From Elysia chlorotica (lineage: Eukaryota > Mollusca > Gastropoda > Plakobranchidae), in contig RQTK01000967.1 of the NCBI GenBank assembly GCA_003991915.1, positions 40,502 through 104,501 of the forward strand: DNA of 64,000 nt, given 5' to 3'. The notes below the pieces were generated by a model. It searched no databases and had not been told where the DNA came from. It saw nothing but the letters and a program-made list of their open reading frames with translations. Positions 1 to 46,909 of the stretch are shown one piece after another (within the stretch, counting starts at the first letter, position 1; every line of letters begins with the position of its first letter). Both the position numbers and the translations under genes were made by a program.

Positions 1-469
1 ACTCATGGCATAAAAACAGCAATACTTAGTTCTACCAAATGTCCTGTTTAAGATGCACTCTCACACCAGAAAGTTTTGCATTAAATCACCATCAAGAGCA
101 TATCCGATTTCTAGGAGGTTGACAGAATTGGGAAATATTTAATTATAGATGGAAAGACTATTAAAATACAACAATATTGATTGATATAGATAAGATTTAT
201 TTCATTAACTCCCGTAATATATTGTTCAAAGAACAAAATAAAGAAATGTACAGATCAGCAACATTCCAACACAACACATATGTCAGCACATTTATAAATA
301 TTTATCATAATTATGTCTTAATATATATTTATATATGTATGTATTATATATTTAGTCCATATAAAACAAACATGTCAAAGCTTACTTGGTTAGCAATGGG
401 TGCAAGATGAGCTTATTATTACAAATGACTTCATGCCCTGATGCACAAGGAAGAAGAGACTTGAGATCT

Positions 470-960
470 TTACCTACGCATTTCCCCTCCACTTTATACT
501 ACTCAACCTACTACATTCCCTCGTCCATCTCTACTAGTCTACCTACAACATTCCCCATTCACTTTATACTTCTCTACCTATGACCTTCCCCCTCCGCTCA
601 ATATACTCTACCTATGACCTTCCACCTCCGCTTCACAACATAGCCGTTACTGTGCCGATGTGCCGTAAAACAAACTCACTCACTCAATCCCCCTCCGCTT
701 TATACTACTCTACCTATGACGTGTACTCTATTACTCTACCTATGACATTCCCGCTTCCCCCTCTTACTTACTCTACCCCTCATTCCCTCTCCCCCCTATA
801 TAACCCTATTTAAGGCTTTCCCTCTATCCTATAGAATGAATAACATTCCATTTCCCCATTATACTACTCTACCTACAACATTCTCTCTCTGCTCTCTCTC
901 GCCCATACTCCATTCCCTCTTCCCCAGTATACTCCTGCACCTATTGCATTTTTCTTTCTC
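470..960. repeat. Pyrimidine-rich imperfect tandem repeat
   Basis: Variants of tactctacctatgacattcc followed by ccctccgctt recur about a dozen times at 25-45 bp spacing. The array is interrupted at 640-685 by a foreign-looking segment (agccgttactgtgccgatg, then accgtaaaac-type sequence and ctcactcactc) that also occurs near 49190-49233. Confidence 0.7.
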
Positions 961-3900
961 CCCCTCTATGAAAGTTGCGACTATACTCCTATGTGTCTAT
1001 TTGTTACATAAGCTAAAAACCAATTGCAGAAGGACACCAAAACTAGGCTATGCCCCCCCCCCCTCCCCAGCTAAAGCCGACGGAGATGGGCATTGTAGTG
1101 TTGTGACCTGCCTGCAATATTGTATGCAGGATGCTGCCCTTTTTACAATTATATATATTGAAGTTCAAAACATTTTGAATAAAACCTGTTTTGTTTTACT
1201 TAAAAAGAATTGTTTTGTGGAAAGATAGAATTGCATACATTAATATAATACTTCCGACATATGTTACACATAGACAAATGAAGAGGCATAGGGAGGGGCA
1301 GTTTAAATGTTTGATTTAGTGTGATCCAAGCAAACATAATATCCTGTGGTAAACGTTCAATATTTCTGAATAACACAATGCATAAATAAAAATGCATTAG
1401 TCACCTAAAAGCATACTACAGTGAGAAAACAGTATTCAAAATAGTGCTGACACAAAATTTATTTTAAAATTCCACAATATTCCAGCTCAAATTATAAAAA
1501 ACAAACTTGAATGGGTTATATCTTGCTTTAAAATAAAAAAAAAAAAATTTAAAAATTGATTAAGACAGTGCTGTTTATTAAACTTCCATGTTGTTGGGTA
1601 CTATTTCTCCTCAACTTGAGTTGACAAGTGTTCACAATTGATCTCTAGAGGAGATAACTCCATCAAGGAAATAGGAGCGTTGCGCAAACGGAGAATACCA
1701 AATATGGAATGTGAGCAATACAAAACCCTTGTCTACAAGAGAAAACAAACTTTTTAATATATGTCAAAACATCAAAATGGACATCTAAGTATTGAAAGTA
1801 TTGTCTCCTTATGTGGTCTTAAACTTTGTTATTGGTGTTCTGCCGTCACATATCATGCAAATCGTGGGTGGATCACATCACACCTCAGATTAAAATTATA
1901 AGGCTTCCATCCTCCGGCATTTTATCTTTTTTTGGCATCATCACTTTTGAGATGCAGTGAGCTCTTTATATCATCATTTATCAAGCAAGTACCAATGTTC
2001 TTCAAACATTACATATAGAACGGGGGAAAGTGGGGAATCTGCTTGTGACACTGAAATGCTTGGCTTAAGAGATTATGAAAATAAAATGAACTTCAAAACA
2101 GGAACTATTTGAGAAAAGCTCTGCATAAATGCCAAAGTGAAAATTGAGAATAAATCTGATAGTATTAGAAACACTCTGAATAAAACAACGCTGGAAAATA
2201 GCAAAGTCAAACTTTTTACAAACGTTGAAGATAATTAGACTGATGCTTTTATACAAGCACTGTACATCTTAATGGATAAAAAAACGCATGCAAAAGCAAG
2301 GAAAGTCCAAGTCTCTAACAAACTAAATAAGCAAAACAATACTTGTTTCAAATTTGAAAGGGGGAGACGGATACTTCCAGTATGGTACTTAAGATCCATG
2401 ATAAGAAAAAAGTTTTAGAATTCACGTCACACTACCACATATGTGAATAAGGAAAAAATACATGCATTTATAATGATTATAAGAGGTCCAAAACCAATGC
2501 ACATTTAAGACCAAGGTTCAACAGTAGTTTTTAAAAAAAATGTTTTAACAAGCTCAAAGATCACAAGATAATCAATGGAAGTGCAAAGGTGCTATGAAAG
2601 AAATACAAATCTAAAAAAAAATGAACTGGAAAAAATCTGATACATTAATCCAAATGTCAATATGTCTAAGCTTCCTCATTGATACAGAAAAAGAAAAGGT
2701 TCAAACTGATGAAGGGTGTTATATTCTTTTCTTCAATGCACTCACCAGATGGGCTAAGCCAATAAAAAAAGAGGAACGGAAAATACTCCCAAAATCTGTC
2801 TGCACATGATCAAGAGAGAGGAGGGTTTTTGTTTTATTTTTTAATGGGACGGAACAATCTTAGACCCCTTTGTTTTATCTGCTTTTATACATAATTATAT
2901 ATAATGTGAATTTGAGTGACTTTTAATCTTTTGGTCAGAGTGCAATGCCTATACAGATGACCAGCTATGGAGAATATATACATCAACAAGATAACGCAGG
3001 TGAAAAAAGCTATTCACAATGCCCACACCAACGTGGTAAAGGTTACCAAATAGTAATGCTTCAAGTAACACAATAAGACCAAATGTTCAAATCAAACTTT
3101 GAAAAATAAAGCTTGAATGCATGTCTCAAACATTATAATGGTGAAACCTGAACTGGCGCATAACAATATATATATATGGTGAGTGTGGCAACAAAAAAAA
3201 TGAAATATTACTCCAGAAATGGTTTTAACAGGTACATCCATCTGAACTGGAATTGACAACAAGATCAAGAAGATATATATATATATATAGATATATATGT
3301 ACAATGATTAGAAATATATCTTTGTTTATTCCATAGATCCAGAAAACCATAAAAGAGATTTACAAATCTGGTGAACTTGTGAAAAGTGGTCGATGAAACA
3401 ATGAACATTTTTACAAATGGAAATAGTGACAACATTGTTAATACCCACTAGCAGAGGATGTAAAACAAGGCACACATGCACTGTCCACAGCATCTAAAGC
3501 TATTTAAGTGCATTTGTTTCTTCTTTTTTTTAAGCCAAATATATTGACAAATATGAGGTCAATTCATATGTCTTACATTTATCTACAAATGTCTTCCACC
3601 TAGTATGATTTGTGACATGTTGCTTTTCCCATTCAAACCATATTTTTTCCCTTGTTGAATAGACAAGCATATCATGATGGATCTAGATGAACTGAGAATT
3701 ATACATGGCATAAATGTACATTGCAAAAATTACTAAAACAAAATCAAACAATAACAATATTTAAAATTTAAAAAAAAAAACAGCTTTATGGACAAATTTC
3801 ATGCAAACACCAAGTTTGAGAGAAATTCATCTAACCTAGTAATATATTCAATAAATAGGGGTGAATCAAATAAAATTTAAATCTAAATGCTTTACTTTGT

Positions 3901-6096
3901 GTTTTTAGTTCAACAAATGATCTACTGATAAACCATCAAAATATACACCTGGAGAATGCAGAGGGTTTAACTATTCAATACTATAAATACAACTATGCAT
4001 GCAGCAAGCAAGGGTATATTCCTGAGCGTCAAAATGGAAATTTATATGGAAATTTGTACAGGTGGTGAGACAAAAATAGAAATAGAAAGTTACACAACAA
4101 AGCTGCCCAACACCAAACTAAAAAGATTAGGGTTCTAGGGCAAGAGAAAAAGACAGTTCAACCAGCTACCAACGCAAGCAATTTGTAATGAAACAGCAAG
4201 TACATCGATATATTATGAGCATGGCCATATCACAAGCAAAACAAATCTGCTGTTAAAACTTGTCAAGCTTTATAACGGATGTAACACCAGCAAATACAGT
4301 GAAATGGGTTGCACACACATCACCCCACAGGTTAAATCATATAAAAGTCATCAAAGCTACACACAGAGCTGAAAACCGTTTTTTCTTCTTGACCAAGATT
4401 GAATGACTTCATACATTGACCATTAAATAAGAAGGCTCTCTTTCTTCATCCACATAACTATTATTGTCTATTTACATTGGCTCTTCTGCTCACAGTGCCA
4501 AGTTATAAAAATCACTCCATAACCAATGTTAATCTAGGATACACAAATCACATAGAAAATTCTTTCATAGAAAAATAGTTTGTAAATATCTCTTTGTCTA
4601 TACCAGAAACTATCCACATCATACACACAAAACATTAATATAAAGTTCTCTCATCCATGTCACACAATTATAGTTCATTAATTTTTTTCAATTCCACAAC
4701 ATAAAAAATTGTTTTTGTATTTTGTGCCAAAAAAAAAACTGCATTCAAGAAGCAAAACGATTTGAAGGGTGGGGGGAAGGGGTACCCTTGGTGCGGCGAG
4801 CTGGTTTTGGCCTTGGCTTGCTTCACAGTGTGGCACTTGTTACAGAGAAAGAGGAGAAAGAAGGCAAGCACCGAGCACTAGTGTCGAAACTGAAGCAAAC
4901 GTGTCAAGCATTGGAAGACTCCACCAGTTCAAGGGAGAAGCTCGGGCGGCCTGCTAGGGCTAGCTCAGCTCCACAATGCCAGAACTAGCGACAACTAGAA
5001 ATAATTCACAGGCTCTATTGTGAACTTCTTTAAACTTGCAGCTTCTGAACCTGGGAGGTACAGTACTAAATCTAGTAAGGATCAAGCAGAGATTCAAAAA
5101 CCCATGGATAATCTGAAAGGTAACAACTATCAAAGAGAAGATATAGAAGACATTAGTTATGGATATGAAAACAAAAGAAAAACAAAAATTTTAAGAAGTT
5201 CATCAGGGAAGGAGATGGAAAGGAGCCAAGAGCAGTCACATGCTAGAAAAGGAAAATGATATTAAAAAATTAGGAAAAAACAAAAAGACAAGAGGGGGAA
5301 GGCGGTTTAGAAAGAAAAAGCCCACACTGAGAGCTCAAAGCAACCATAAACCAAAGCTACAAGCTACAAGGGTTTTATAAAAAACAAAATCATGTTATGA
5401 GGCATGCTAGGTGACATGGAACTTTAGAAAAATATGGATGAATGGAACAAATCTAGGTGACACAATTGCTTTAAATGCTCTGTAAAAAGAAGAACAAAAA
5501 CAATATAGCCTTCTTGATTTAAGTAGTAACTACTGACCAATCCAAAGGACACCATGGAACAATGGAAGGGAAAGGTGGAGTTAACATGCGGAAATCAAGA
5601 AGCTAAAACGTTACATTCAGTAGTTCTACAAAGTAGACAGACTTACATCTTTTAAATTTGCAAATAGCCATCCAAAACTGCCTCCATTGGGCAAGTCTTC
5701 TAAAATTTAAAAAGATGAGCAAACTTAAAGCCTGTGCAGTACAAACACGTTAACTAGCAAAACTTCAGCCCATCCTTTATGATGCACCAAACAGATAATC
5801 TGATGTGAGTGCAATAAAAAAAAATTTTTAGATGTTAAACATTCCAAACAAATGTTGCAATATTTCATGTTCCAGTCAAAGAAGCAATAAAAGCTATGAA
5901 GCTCCAACACAGAGCAGTTTTGAGTCATTTGGGGAAATTATTTGTTGAGACAGAAATCACTACATCTTTTGGCCCATACATAGAAATTGAATAATTGTAA
6001 AAGGAAATATAGAGTGACCTTCACAATGATATCCAAACATATTACCTACTGATGTTTAACTCTAGGTATAATATTTCTACAACAACAAAAAAAGAA

Positions 6097-6127
<31 letters not shown>

Positions 6128-6133
6128 ACACAA
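6097..6133. repeat. Poly-C tract followed by (CA)n
   Basis: About 17 C residues followed by about nine CA units, in the HIPK 3' flank. On the transcript strand this is (TG)n then poly-G. Confidence 0.9.
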
Positions 6134-6631
6134 ATGATTTTTCAAGCCTTATAGAATCTCAAGTTCTATGAATAGCAATATCCCACAGACTCATGTCAGG
6201 AATCTCAAATTGCAAGTTCTTTATGTTTTGAAGTGTCCTCCAAGAGGTTAACCTTCAAGACGTCTCTCTGTGGGCAAAATAAGTCATTTGAAGTCCCCAT
6301 CACTTCTGCTGTCGCTTCATTCTTTGCTGGATTTATTGCGACAGAGCTAGATAGATTTCAAATTCTTTCAAGAATTGGATGAGGGAAGGGTTACGATACT
6401 TTTTTCTTTCATTCACCTAATAGATGTATGTCAGTCACACTTGCATTGAGCATGGTGTCTTATCTTTGATAAATGGAAAGGGAGAGAAGGGAAAAAATTT
6501 TAATTCAATGCAAATAAGACTCCATAAAGTATAAAACAAATAACAAAAAATCTTGTTTAAAACTGCATGTGAGGATTGTCCCTTATCATAATTATGTGCT
6601 CCCGTGTGTAATGACAGTTTGGTGGTGCTGC

Positions 6632-39452
<32,821 letters not shown>

Positions 39453-39455
39453 TTA

Positions 39456-42400
39456 CTGTAAAATCAAAGAAAAAATACATCACATTAGTTTTGCACCTTA
39501 AAGCAATGCGTTTTAACACTATACACACATATGTAGGCCCCATTTCAATTCAACTTTTCTTTGTTCCCCATTTACATCATTTTGCCAGTGAAGAGCACCA
39601 TAATTATTGTGATGCCTTTAAGTTATACCACATCTGCATTTAAAAATGTGTTCAATTTAAAGTTTAATCATAGTTAGAAATGCAAGCCATATACACTAAA
39701 GGATCTCGAGTCAATTGACACACACTCCTACATCAGATGCATGAATAGTATGCTAAAAAAACAATTAAAAAACAATGCACAACAAAACATAACCCACTTC
39801 CACCCCCAGCTTTGCACAGCAAATCAAGACGTTAAACTTTCAAAAAGCCCCCTGGCCTTTTCTCATTATTTTTTTTTAATGACAACATATAACAACAATA
39901 AAACAGTAATACCCCTGCACTATCAAAAAATGAAATGTGGCCATGCATCACATCATATTCAGAACACACAAAAACACATAAATGTAAAATTTACAATTTT
40001 TTTTAACAATAAGGTGAAATTAAGGTGGTTTTTTTTTTCATATTTCTTCAGACTTTTTTTTTCTTTTCTTCCCAGACCTATATAAAGAATAACTTTTGTT
40101 CATCTAGATTGATAACAGTAAGTGTAAAGAATATAGATCATTTTTAAGTAACCTACTCCTGAGCTTGTCTTCTAATAACAATTATTCGAATTTAATTTTG
40201 GCACTAAAGGTACAGTATGTAACTTTTAAGACTGGATCTTTTTTTCACTCAACTGCTCGGCAAAACAAACATAGTTAACTATCATAAAAATTAAAAATTA
40301 CCAATTGACATACTTTTTTAATTTAACAGACTTCCAAGCTTTTCCACCTGGCAAAATCTATAATTTCATAAAAATTGGCATATATTTTTTCCTCCTTAAA
40401 GGAGGATGAGTCAAGAAAGTAGAACTACAATCATCAAGTTGGTGTATAAATAGTGGAGCCTAAAATTGTAAATTATAAACCAGATTATATAATTAAACAA
40501 GTTTAGTGTGCAGGGCAAAAGCAACTATAATATTTAACCTAAATTTTAAATGTCCTCATATTAATTTTAATTTGATAATAGGCTAAAAAAAAAGAGTTTT
40601 ATTTGTTGAGGCAAAAAGGAATGGAAAGCAAGGCATAGACTTTTATAAGGCTAGATCTATGTGTTCCGCTTCAAGTTGAAAAATAGAAATTTCTGAAGTG
40701 TTAACAGTACGATATTTAAACTTCCAAATAAAATCACAGATTATGGTCCGCATCCACATGACATAAAAAAAAAGTGCAGCTTTGATTGAACCAGACCACG
40801 TAATTGTATTCAATTCAGTCAAAGATACATTTCGTTTTGGATGTACAGACATTTCTGACAAATCTTAGAGACCAAGTGCTAAATTTGCCCCGATCCAGTC
40901 CACGGTACTCCTTACCCACAGCGGTCCCGTTTATAGCTTCCATATTCGATATAGAGAGCAAGGTTATCGATATAAAAATTTCACTTCCTTCTAAAACATT
41001 CCACTAGCTCTAGATCTATGTTGCAGGAAACAGTACCTTGAGCAAGTGGAGGCACTTGAATTTTTGGCCTTTAGAATCAACCAAGTCCTTTGGTCATATC
41101 AATCCATAACTTGCAATCTATACCAAATATAGCACCCATATAAACAGAGCCGGTACCGCATTGGGTAAGGAGGACCCTGTCCCTAGTGGCTAGGTTTACC
41201 TTTCTCTAACATTACAATTTACATCTAAAATAAAGCCCATGAGGCCATGGTAGGCTCTATAGATCTACGAAAATAGTCTAAATCAATTCTAAATTCAAGA
41301 TCAAAATCTAGATCTAGTCTGTTTATCCAGAATAAAGATATAGATCTAGATAAAGTGAGAGTGTAAACTTAAGCTTAAACCTAGCCTTAGCATCTGGACT
41401 AGATAGAATCATAATCTACCTGATGTTTTGAACATGACCAAATGAATGAACGCATTCTCGTTAGCCTATTTCAATCGACGAGTAGATCTAGATCAACGTA
41501 AAAAGGCATCTACAGTGGACTATGGTCTACTACCAATCCTCGTTCATTATGATTAAAGAAGTGAGACAGGTTTTTTTTTTTTAAACTCGTCCTCAACTTC
41601 GACCGTCAGAGAAAGAAGAGAATCAGAATGTATTAGACCAAAAATCTAGTCTAGATTTTATCACGAACATAAGGCTTACATTTGAGTCCCGATATTTACC
41701 ATTTATATTAGAAGCACTAGTAGATTCGCTTTAGTTCCTCATGAAGTAAAGGAATTAATCCCCTGAATCACATACAGTTTGATGGCGAACGTGTTTATAA
41801 ACCCCCGAAATGTGGCTCAAACAGAGCCGTCTTATTTTACCACTGCAACATGTCTGTCTTTCATGCAGGGGGGATAGGCGAAGATCATTTGGAAGTTCGA
41901 AAGGATAGTTTGTTTATACATTCAAGATTGTGAAAATAAAGCCTTTTGAAACACATGGCGCTTTTTATTGCAAACCAAGTTTGTAATTATTTATGGATTC
42001 ATTATTAATAATACATGTTTTCATTTATTCAGAATAGTATCATAACGCATTAAATGCAATCGTAAACGTTTACTTCATGTAGCTATGCACAAGGAAATCC
42101 ATACGAGCAAAGATATTCGGTCCTGACGTCACTTCTGTTTTGCGCTCACCGACGAGACGACAAACCAATGGAAAGGCTGGGATAAAATTAGACCCTCCTT
42201 GGTTCATTCACGTGTTATGCCTAACCTCAGCCCATCCAACAAGGCGCTAACCGCAGAAAGAGAGGTTAAGATGAATAAAAATAATTAATATAATCTTTAA
42301 ATTAGAACTTGATTATTATTAAGATAAGTCTACTGACATGAAAACCAATGATTAATATAAACATCTTAGCGGAGAAATTGCAAGGCGCACTTAAATCTAT

Positions 42401-43620
42401 TATGCAAGTGGGCATTGAGCTCGTCATTTTGTTTTGTTTTTAACATGTGTTTTTAGTTTGTTTGTTTTTTGTTTTTTTGTTTTTTTTTTGTGCGTTTTTG
42501 TTTTTAAGTTGAGAAAATCATAACTGAACCCCATAAAAATGATACCCAATAAGTTACAATATCAGGCACAAGTCGGAAAATTGACTTTTGGGGTGATTGA
42601 TAGTGTGTGTCTACTCTTACAAAGCATTGAATGCATTTTAGATGTTGAAAAAAAATATAACTTTGTCATTTCTAGAGAAATTCAAATTATTTTGTACCTG
42701 ACATGATATGTTTATATTTACGTCTACAAGTATTTTAGTCTCTTGGCATACCTACGCTCTCCAGTCAAGTTTTATTAATTATACCAAACTATTGCTTCTA
42801 TAATCAATTTATGATTTATTCGAGACAAAGGGGTCGCTGATAGACCATTTTGTAGTTTAACCCAAAATACATAGAATTGGATTGGCGGGTAAATCCATTG
42901 AAAAGATGCATGTAGGTAATTATTGTGTATTCAGAAAAAAAGCGAACTATGTTGCCGTCATTGGAAGAAATAGATGAAGTGAAGATTCTTGTCAACAAGA
43001 ATAAATCGGCGAATTGAAGTCTTAATGTGGGGGAAAATAAAGACCAAAGGGAACAAAAATAACAGATTCTACTTTTAAAAGTTTTCATATCAAACACGCC
43101 AATGTTATGACCAATGCAGCACGCAATTAGCCTACAATTTTCACTAAGATCATTTAAAAATGTCTGTTTTATGCAATGTTTTTTAAACAAAGTAACATAC
43201 CGATAGGCTACAGCATCTTGAACGTTTCAGAGATTATAATGTAAGCCACAACTAAAATGGACACTGAACAAAAGATCTTGGCGGCCGTAAGTATTAACCA
43301 GAAAATTAACTCGACCTAAATACAAAGCCTGGCGTATTACAAAATACGCGTTTTGGGGCCGAGTTCATTTCTGATGAAACCTTTGACTACTTTAACACCT
43401 CTGTTTCCAAGGGTATCATAATTATGCGGATACAGATGGAGCAGTTAAGATTCGCGTTGCGTAGGCTACCCTCTGCTTATCAGTCCAGAATGATACCAAC
43501 TGAGCAATTTGGTATCCAGGTTGAGAAGTGTGATTCGAAAGAAGTGATTGTAGACGAAAATGAATATGTAAGGGAGAGATTATGTAAGCCCCTAATCTTT
43601 AAGGACTAAATGTAGTAATA
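39456..43620 (-). other. Upstream region expected to hold HIPK 5' UTR exon and promoter
   Basis: An acceptor at 39456-39457 implies an upstream noncoding exon. Possible reverse-strand donors include AAG|GTAAAC (41199 region), CAG|GTAGAT (41420 region) and AAT|GTAAGC (41670 region). I cannot choose among them. No coding potential is convincing. Confidence 0.5.
42124..42169. promoter_or_regulatory. CRE palindrome with nearby CCAAT box, candidate promoter
   Basis: Perfect TGACGTCA at 42124-42131 and CCAAT at 42165-42169 lie in a CpG-richer patch (gcgctcaccgacgagacgac). It lies 2.7 kb upstream of the HIPK start codon, a reasonable place for a noncoding first exon. Both motifs work in either orientation. 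No TSS evidence. Confidence 0.3.
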
Positions 43621-43628
43621 AAAGTAGT

Positions 43629-43752
<124 letters not shown>

Positions 43753-43759
43753 AACTAGG

Positions 43760-44758
43760 TAGTAAATGTCCCAGCAGCGGCGGCAGCAATATTTGTATTA
43801 TAATGTTTGCGAGCGGACCTCTGCACAATAAAAGAGAAAGGTCAAAAATTATATTTATCTACAGTTTTTGGTAGATCCAGCGACCTGCAGTGGTGAGAAT
43901 TGAGATTTGATTGAAAGTCGCGAAATATTGATTTTTTTTTGTTTGGCGCTCAACCTACCGACTTATAGATGATGACGATTTGGTAGACAACCCGTTGCTT
44001 TAACATTTCCCATTGCGTCACCCACCAAACAACTATCAACTGATCTATAAAAGTCTAGGCTCATGTGTAGGTCGTGTCGTTAACAGTTGTACTAGGCCGA
44101 CGGTCTATGATCAGAGAAAAATTAATGTGCCCGTCTCATAGTCATATTCTGCTATACTTTAAAGAGGATGTTTTAAGGCGAGACAATCCCAGAGCGTGGT
44201 TTGGAGAAAAAGACGTCACGTCAGTTTGGAGTGATGTGCTAATTTTCCGAAAATTTACTATACTAATAAGTTTGTAATTCAGAGTTCAATAAAGGGTTTT
44301 CGATGCGTTATGTTTTGGGACTAATGTCTTGCGGCTGTGCACAAGTAATAAATTCTATTGAGAAAAAAAAAAGATCTAGTTGGCATCGCTGAGTTTTGAT
44401 TCCTAGTGGCTATCCACCTTCTTAGATCCTGAAGTTTTTTTTTTTTTAAAGCATATGGAGGTGCCCTTTTACGCCATTCACCTAAACCTCATTACATACG
44501 TTTTTTTATTGTCCTAACTGTATCAATAAGACCTTTTTATTTGTTCAGATTGATACCACAAATAGCAATAGTGTATAAATAATAAAAAATGCAGACTAAA
44601 AATAAAAAGGAAGGCACAGTACAAAACCAAACAAAGTATATTATGGGAACAAGTCAATGCAGAAAGTCTCAAGGGTTATTGTAGTAGGCTATATCAATGA
44701 GCTCACGACACAACAGCAACAAAAATACCTGTCAACTGAAAGCATCAGAAGTATACAA

Positions 44759-44822
<64 letters not shown>

Positions 44823-46050
44823 CACTGTATGATCGAGGTGCGATGTATACATGACATTGTACATAACTATGTATTATTGTACTGTATCAAGAAAGCAGTG
44901 CAAATCAAGGGGAATAATGCTAATAAACGTCTATAATAATATGGAGCCTAGCCTGTTCTCCCCTGCAACAAAGGCTCGGAACTGTTGAGCCGAAATACTT
45001 ATTTTGTGCTCAACTTTACTAGAGGAACCACCCGAAGACTGTTTGTAATGTAAGAAATAAGTAGAAGCATGAAAATCCTGAAAAAAAAAAAAGATTGGAA
45101 AGAATTCATACAATTTTATTTTACGTTGCGAAATATACGCAAGAAAAAAATATTATAGAAAAAAAAAATGGAGAAGATCTACGTTCGATAAATAGATTAT
45201 TCTATTCTATTTTATTTTAAAGACCAAATAGTACAACATTGGTACAACTGATTAAAAATATTAATATTGTAAAAATTGCCTATAATTATCAACATTTTGT
45301 TTTGTTTTGTTCTGTTTAGTGATTACGATTTTGGTTTGTGTTAATGCTTTTGTCATGTGTTCATGTTTTTGTTTCGTGTTTCTTTTTTGTTCCCCATTTA
45401 CACTACATTTTTAATCGCGTTTAAATATTTTACTGAGTGATACAATCTCCAATAAAGTCATATCAGACGATTTTTTGGCATAAAAGCTGTTTACAGCGAA
45501 GTCGTACGGGGAAAATAGGTAAGGGGGGGGGTGGGGGGAATGGAAGGAAAATAGAAATTTCATGAGCTTTAAAGATAACTTCGGTTTTGTTTTGATCGTG
45601 GCCGGGAATAAAAGTTGGCCTACATTGTTTTAATGTTTCCACTTTAGCTTACCAATAATTACTTTACCACCACCGACTTCTCTTCCATCAGGATTGATTG
45701 ACAAGAACGTCCAACCTTCTTCGATCCTTTTACTTATTTTTTTCCCGGACATATATTTTGTGAAACAATAGTTATTTTTTTTAACCCGAGATACTTACTG
45801 TAATAACTTGATGCCCCCAATTTGTTGTTTTATCAAGAGGCTCATTTAAATATAGTTCTCGGCGCCTTACAAAATTTCTTCGAGTTCGCCACTGCCTTCA
45901 GGTGTACTTCGGGCTCAGCGATGAATCTTTTGAAAGAAATGCATTCTGTCGTAGGACTATTTCTGCATTTTAACACAAAAGCAAGCTACTTTTTTTTTTT
46001 TTTTTACCGTTCCTCTGTATTATACCAGAGGTCTCGACGTCTTGCAAAAT
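43760..46050. other. Intergenic stretch
   Basis: AT-rich sequence with a (CAA)n tract at 44760-44820. Two related pieces (gcgccttacaaaatttcttcg near 45861, cgacgtcttgcaaaatgag near 46034) precede the 60 bp minisatellite. No gene supported. Confidence 0.6.
44760..44820. repeat. (CAA)n microsatellite
   Basis: About 20 CAA units. Open as poly-Gln or poly-Asn on the plus strand by repetition only. Confidence 0.95.
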
Positions 46051-46062
46051 GAGTTCGCCGCT

Positions 46063-46905
46063 GCATATCCTTCGAGGAAATACACAGTTTGATAGTTTGG
46101 ATTTTACAAACTAAAGTAAAACTATATCCTTCGAAGAAATGCACTGTTTGATAGTTTGGATTTTACAATACTAAAGTAAAACTAAATTCTTCGAGGGAAT
46201 GCACAGTTTGATAGTTTGGATTTTACAACACAAAACTAAACTATATCCTTCGAGGAAATAAACTGTTTGATAATTTTGGATTTTAGAATACTAAAGTAAA
46301 ACTATATCATTCAAGGAAATGCACTGTTTGATAGTTTGGATTTTACAATACTAAAGTAAAACTAAATTCTTCGAGGGAATGCACAGTTTGATAGTTTGGA
46401 TTTTACAACACAAAAGTAAACTATATCCTTCGAGGAAATGCACAGTTTGATAGTTTGGATTTTACAAACTAAAGTAAAACTATATCCTTCGAGGAAATGC
46501 ACTGTTTGATAGTTTGGATTTTACAATACTAAAGTAAAACTATATCCTTCGAGGAAATGCACTGTTTGATAGTTTGGATTTTACAATACTAAAGTAAAAC
46601 TATATCCTTCGAGGAAATGCACTGTTTGATAGTTTGGATTTTACAACACAAAACTAAACTATAGCCTTCAAGGAAATGCACTGTTTGATAGTTTGGATTT
46701 TACGACACAAAACTAAACTATATCCTTCGAGGAAATGAACTGTTTGATAGTTTGGATTTTACAATACTAAAGGAAAACTAAATTCTTCGAGGAAATGCAT
46801 TGTTTGATAGTTTGGATTTTAGAATACTAAAGTAAAACTATATCCTTCGAGGAAATGAACAGTTTGATAGTTTGGATTTTACTACACCAAAGTAAACTAT
46901 TTTCT
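46063..46905. repeat. Minisatellite, 60 bp unit, 14 copies
   Basis: Unit core TATCCTTCGAGGAAATGCAC followed by TGTTTGATAGTTTGGATTTT and ACAATACTAAAGTAAAAC. Variants (ACAACACAAAACTAAA against ACAATACTAAAGTAAA) alternate, suggesting higher-order duplication of two- to three-unit blocks. Confidence 0.95.
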
Positions 46906-46909
46906 TGAC

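Larger units (their letters stand above)
1..6631 (-). other. HIPK 3' flank: probable long 3' UTR then intergenic DNA
   Basis: No coding exon is supported. Immediately downstream of the TGA the sequence is AT-rich and could be 3' UTR. Reverse-strand AATAAA hexamers occur at 6332-6337, near 3326, 1573 and 1459, but none has a convincing U/GU-rich downstream element, so the polyadenylation site is not assigned. Reverse-strand Pumilio-type octamers lie at 4469-4476 (TGTAAATA) and 3580-3587 (TGTAGATA). A GC-richer patch at 4760-4990 stands out. The boundary of the transcript cannot be seen. Confidence 0.45.

Noticed and set aside
43424-43609. Plus-strand 61-codon frame with plausible composition
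   Set aside because: No similarity recognised, no splice or start context, and adjoining sequence is a microsatellite.
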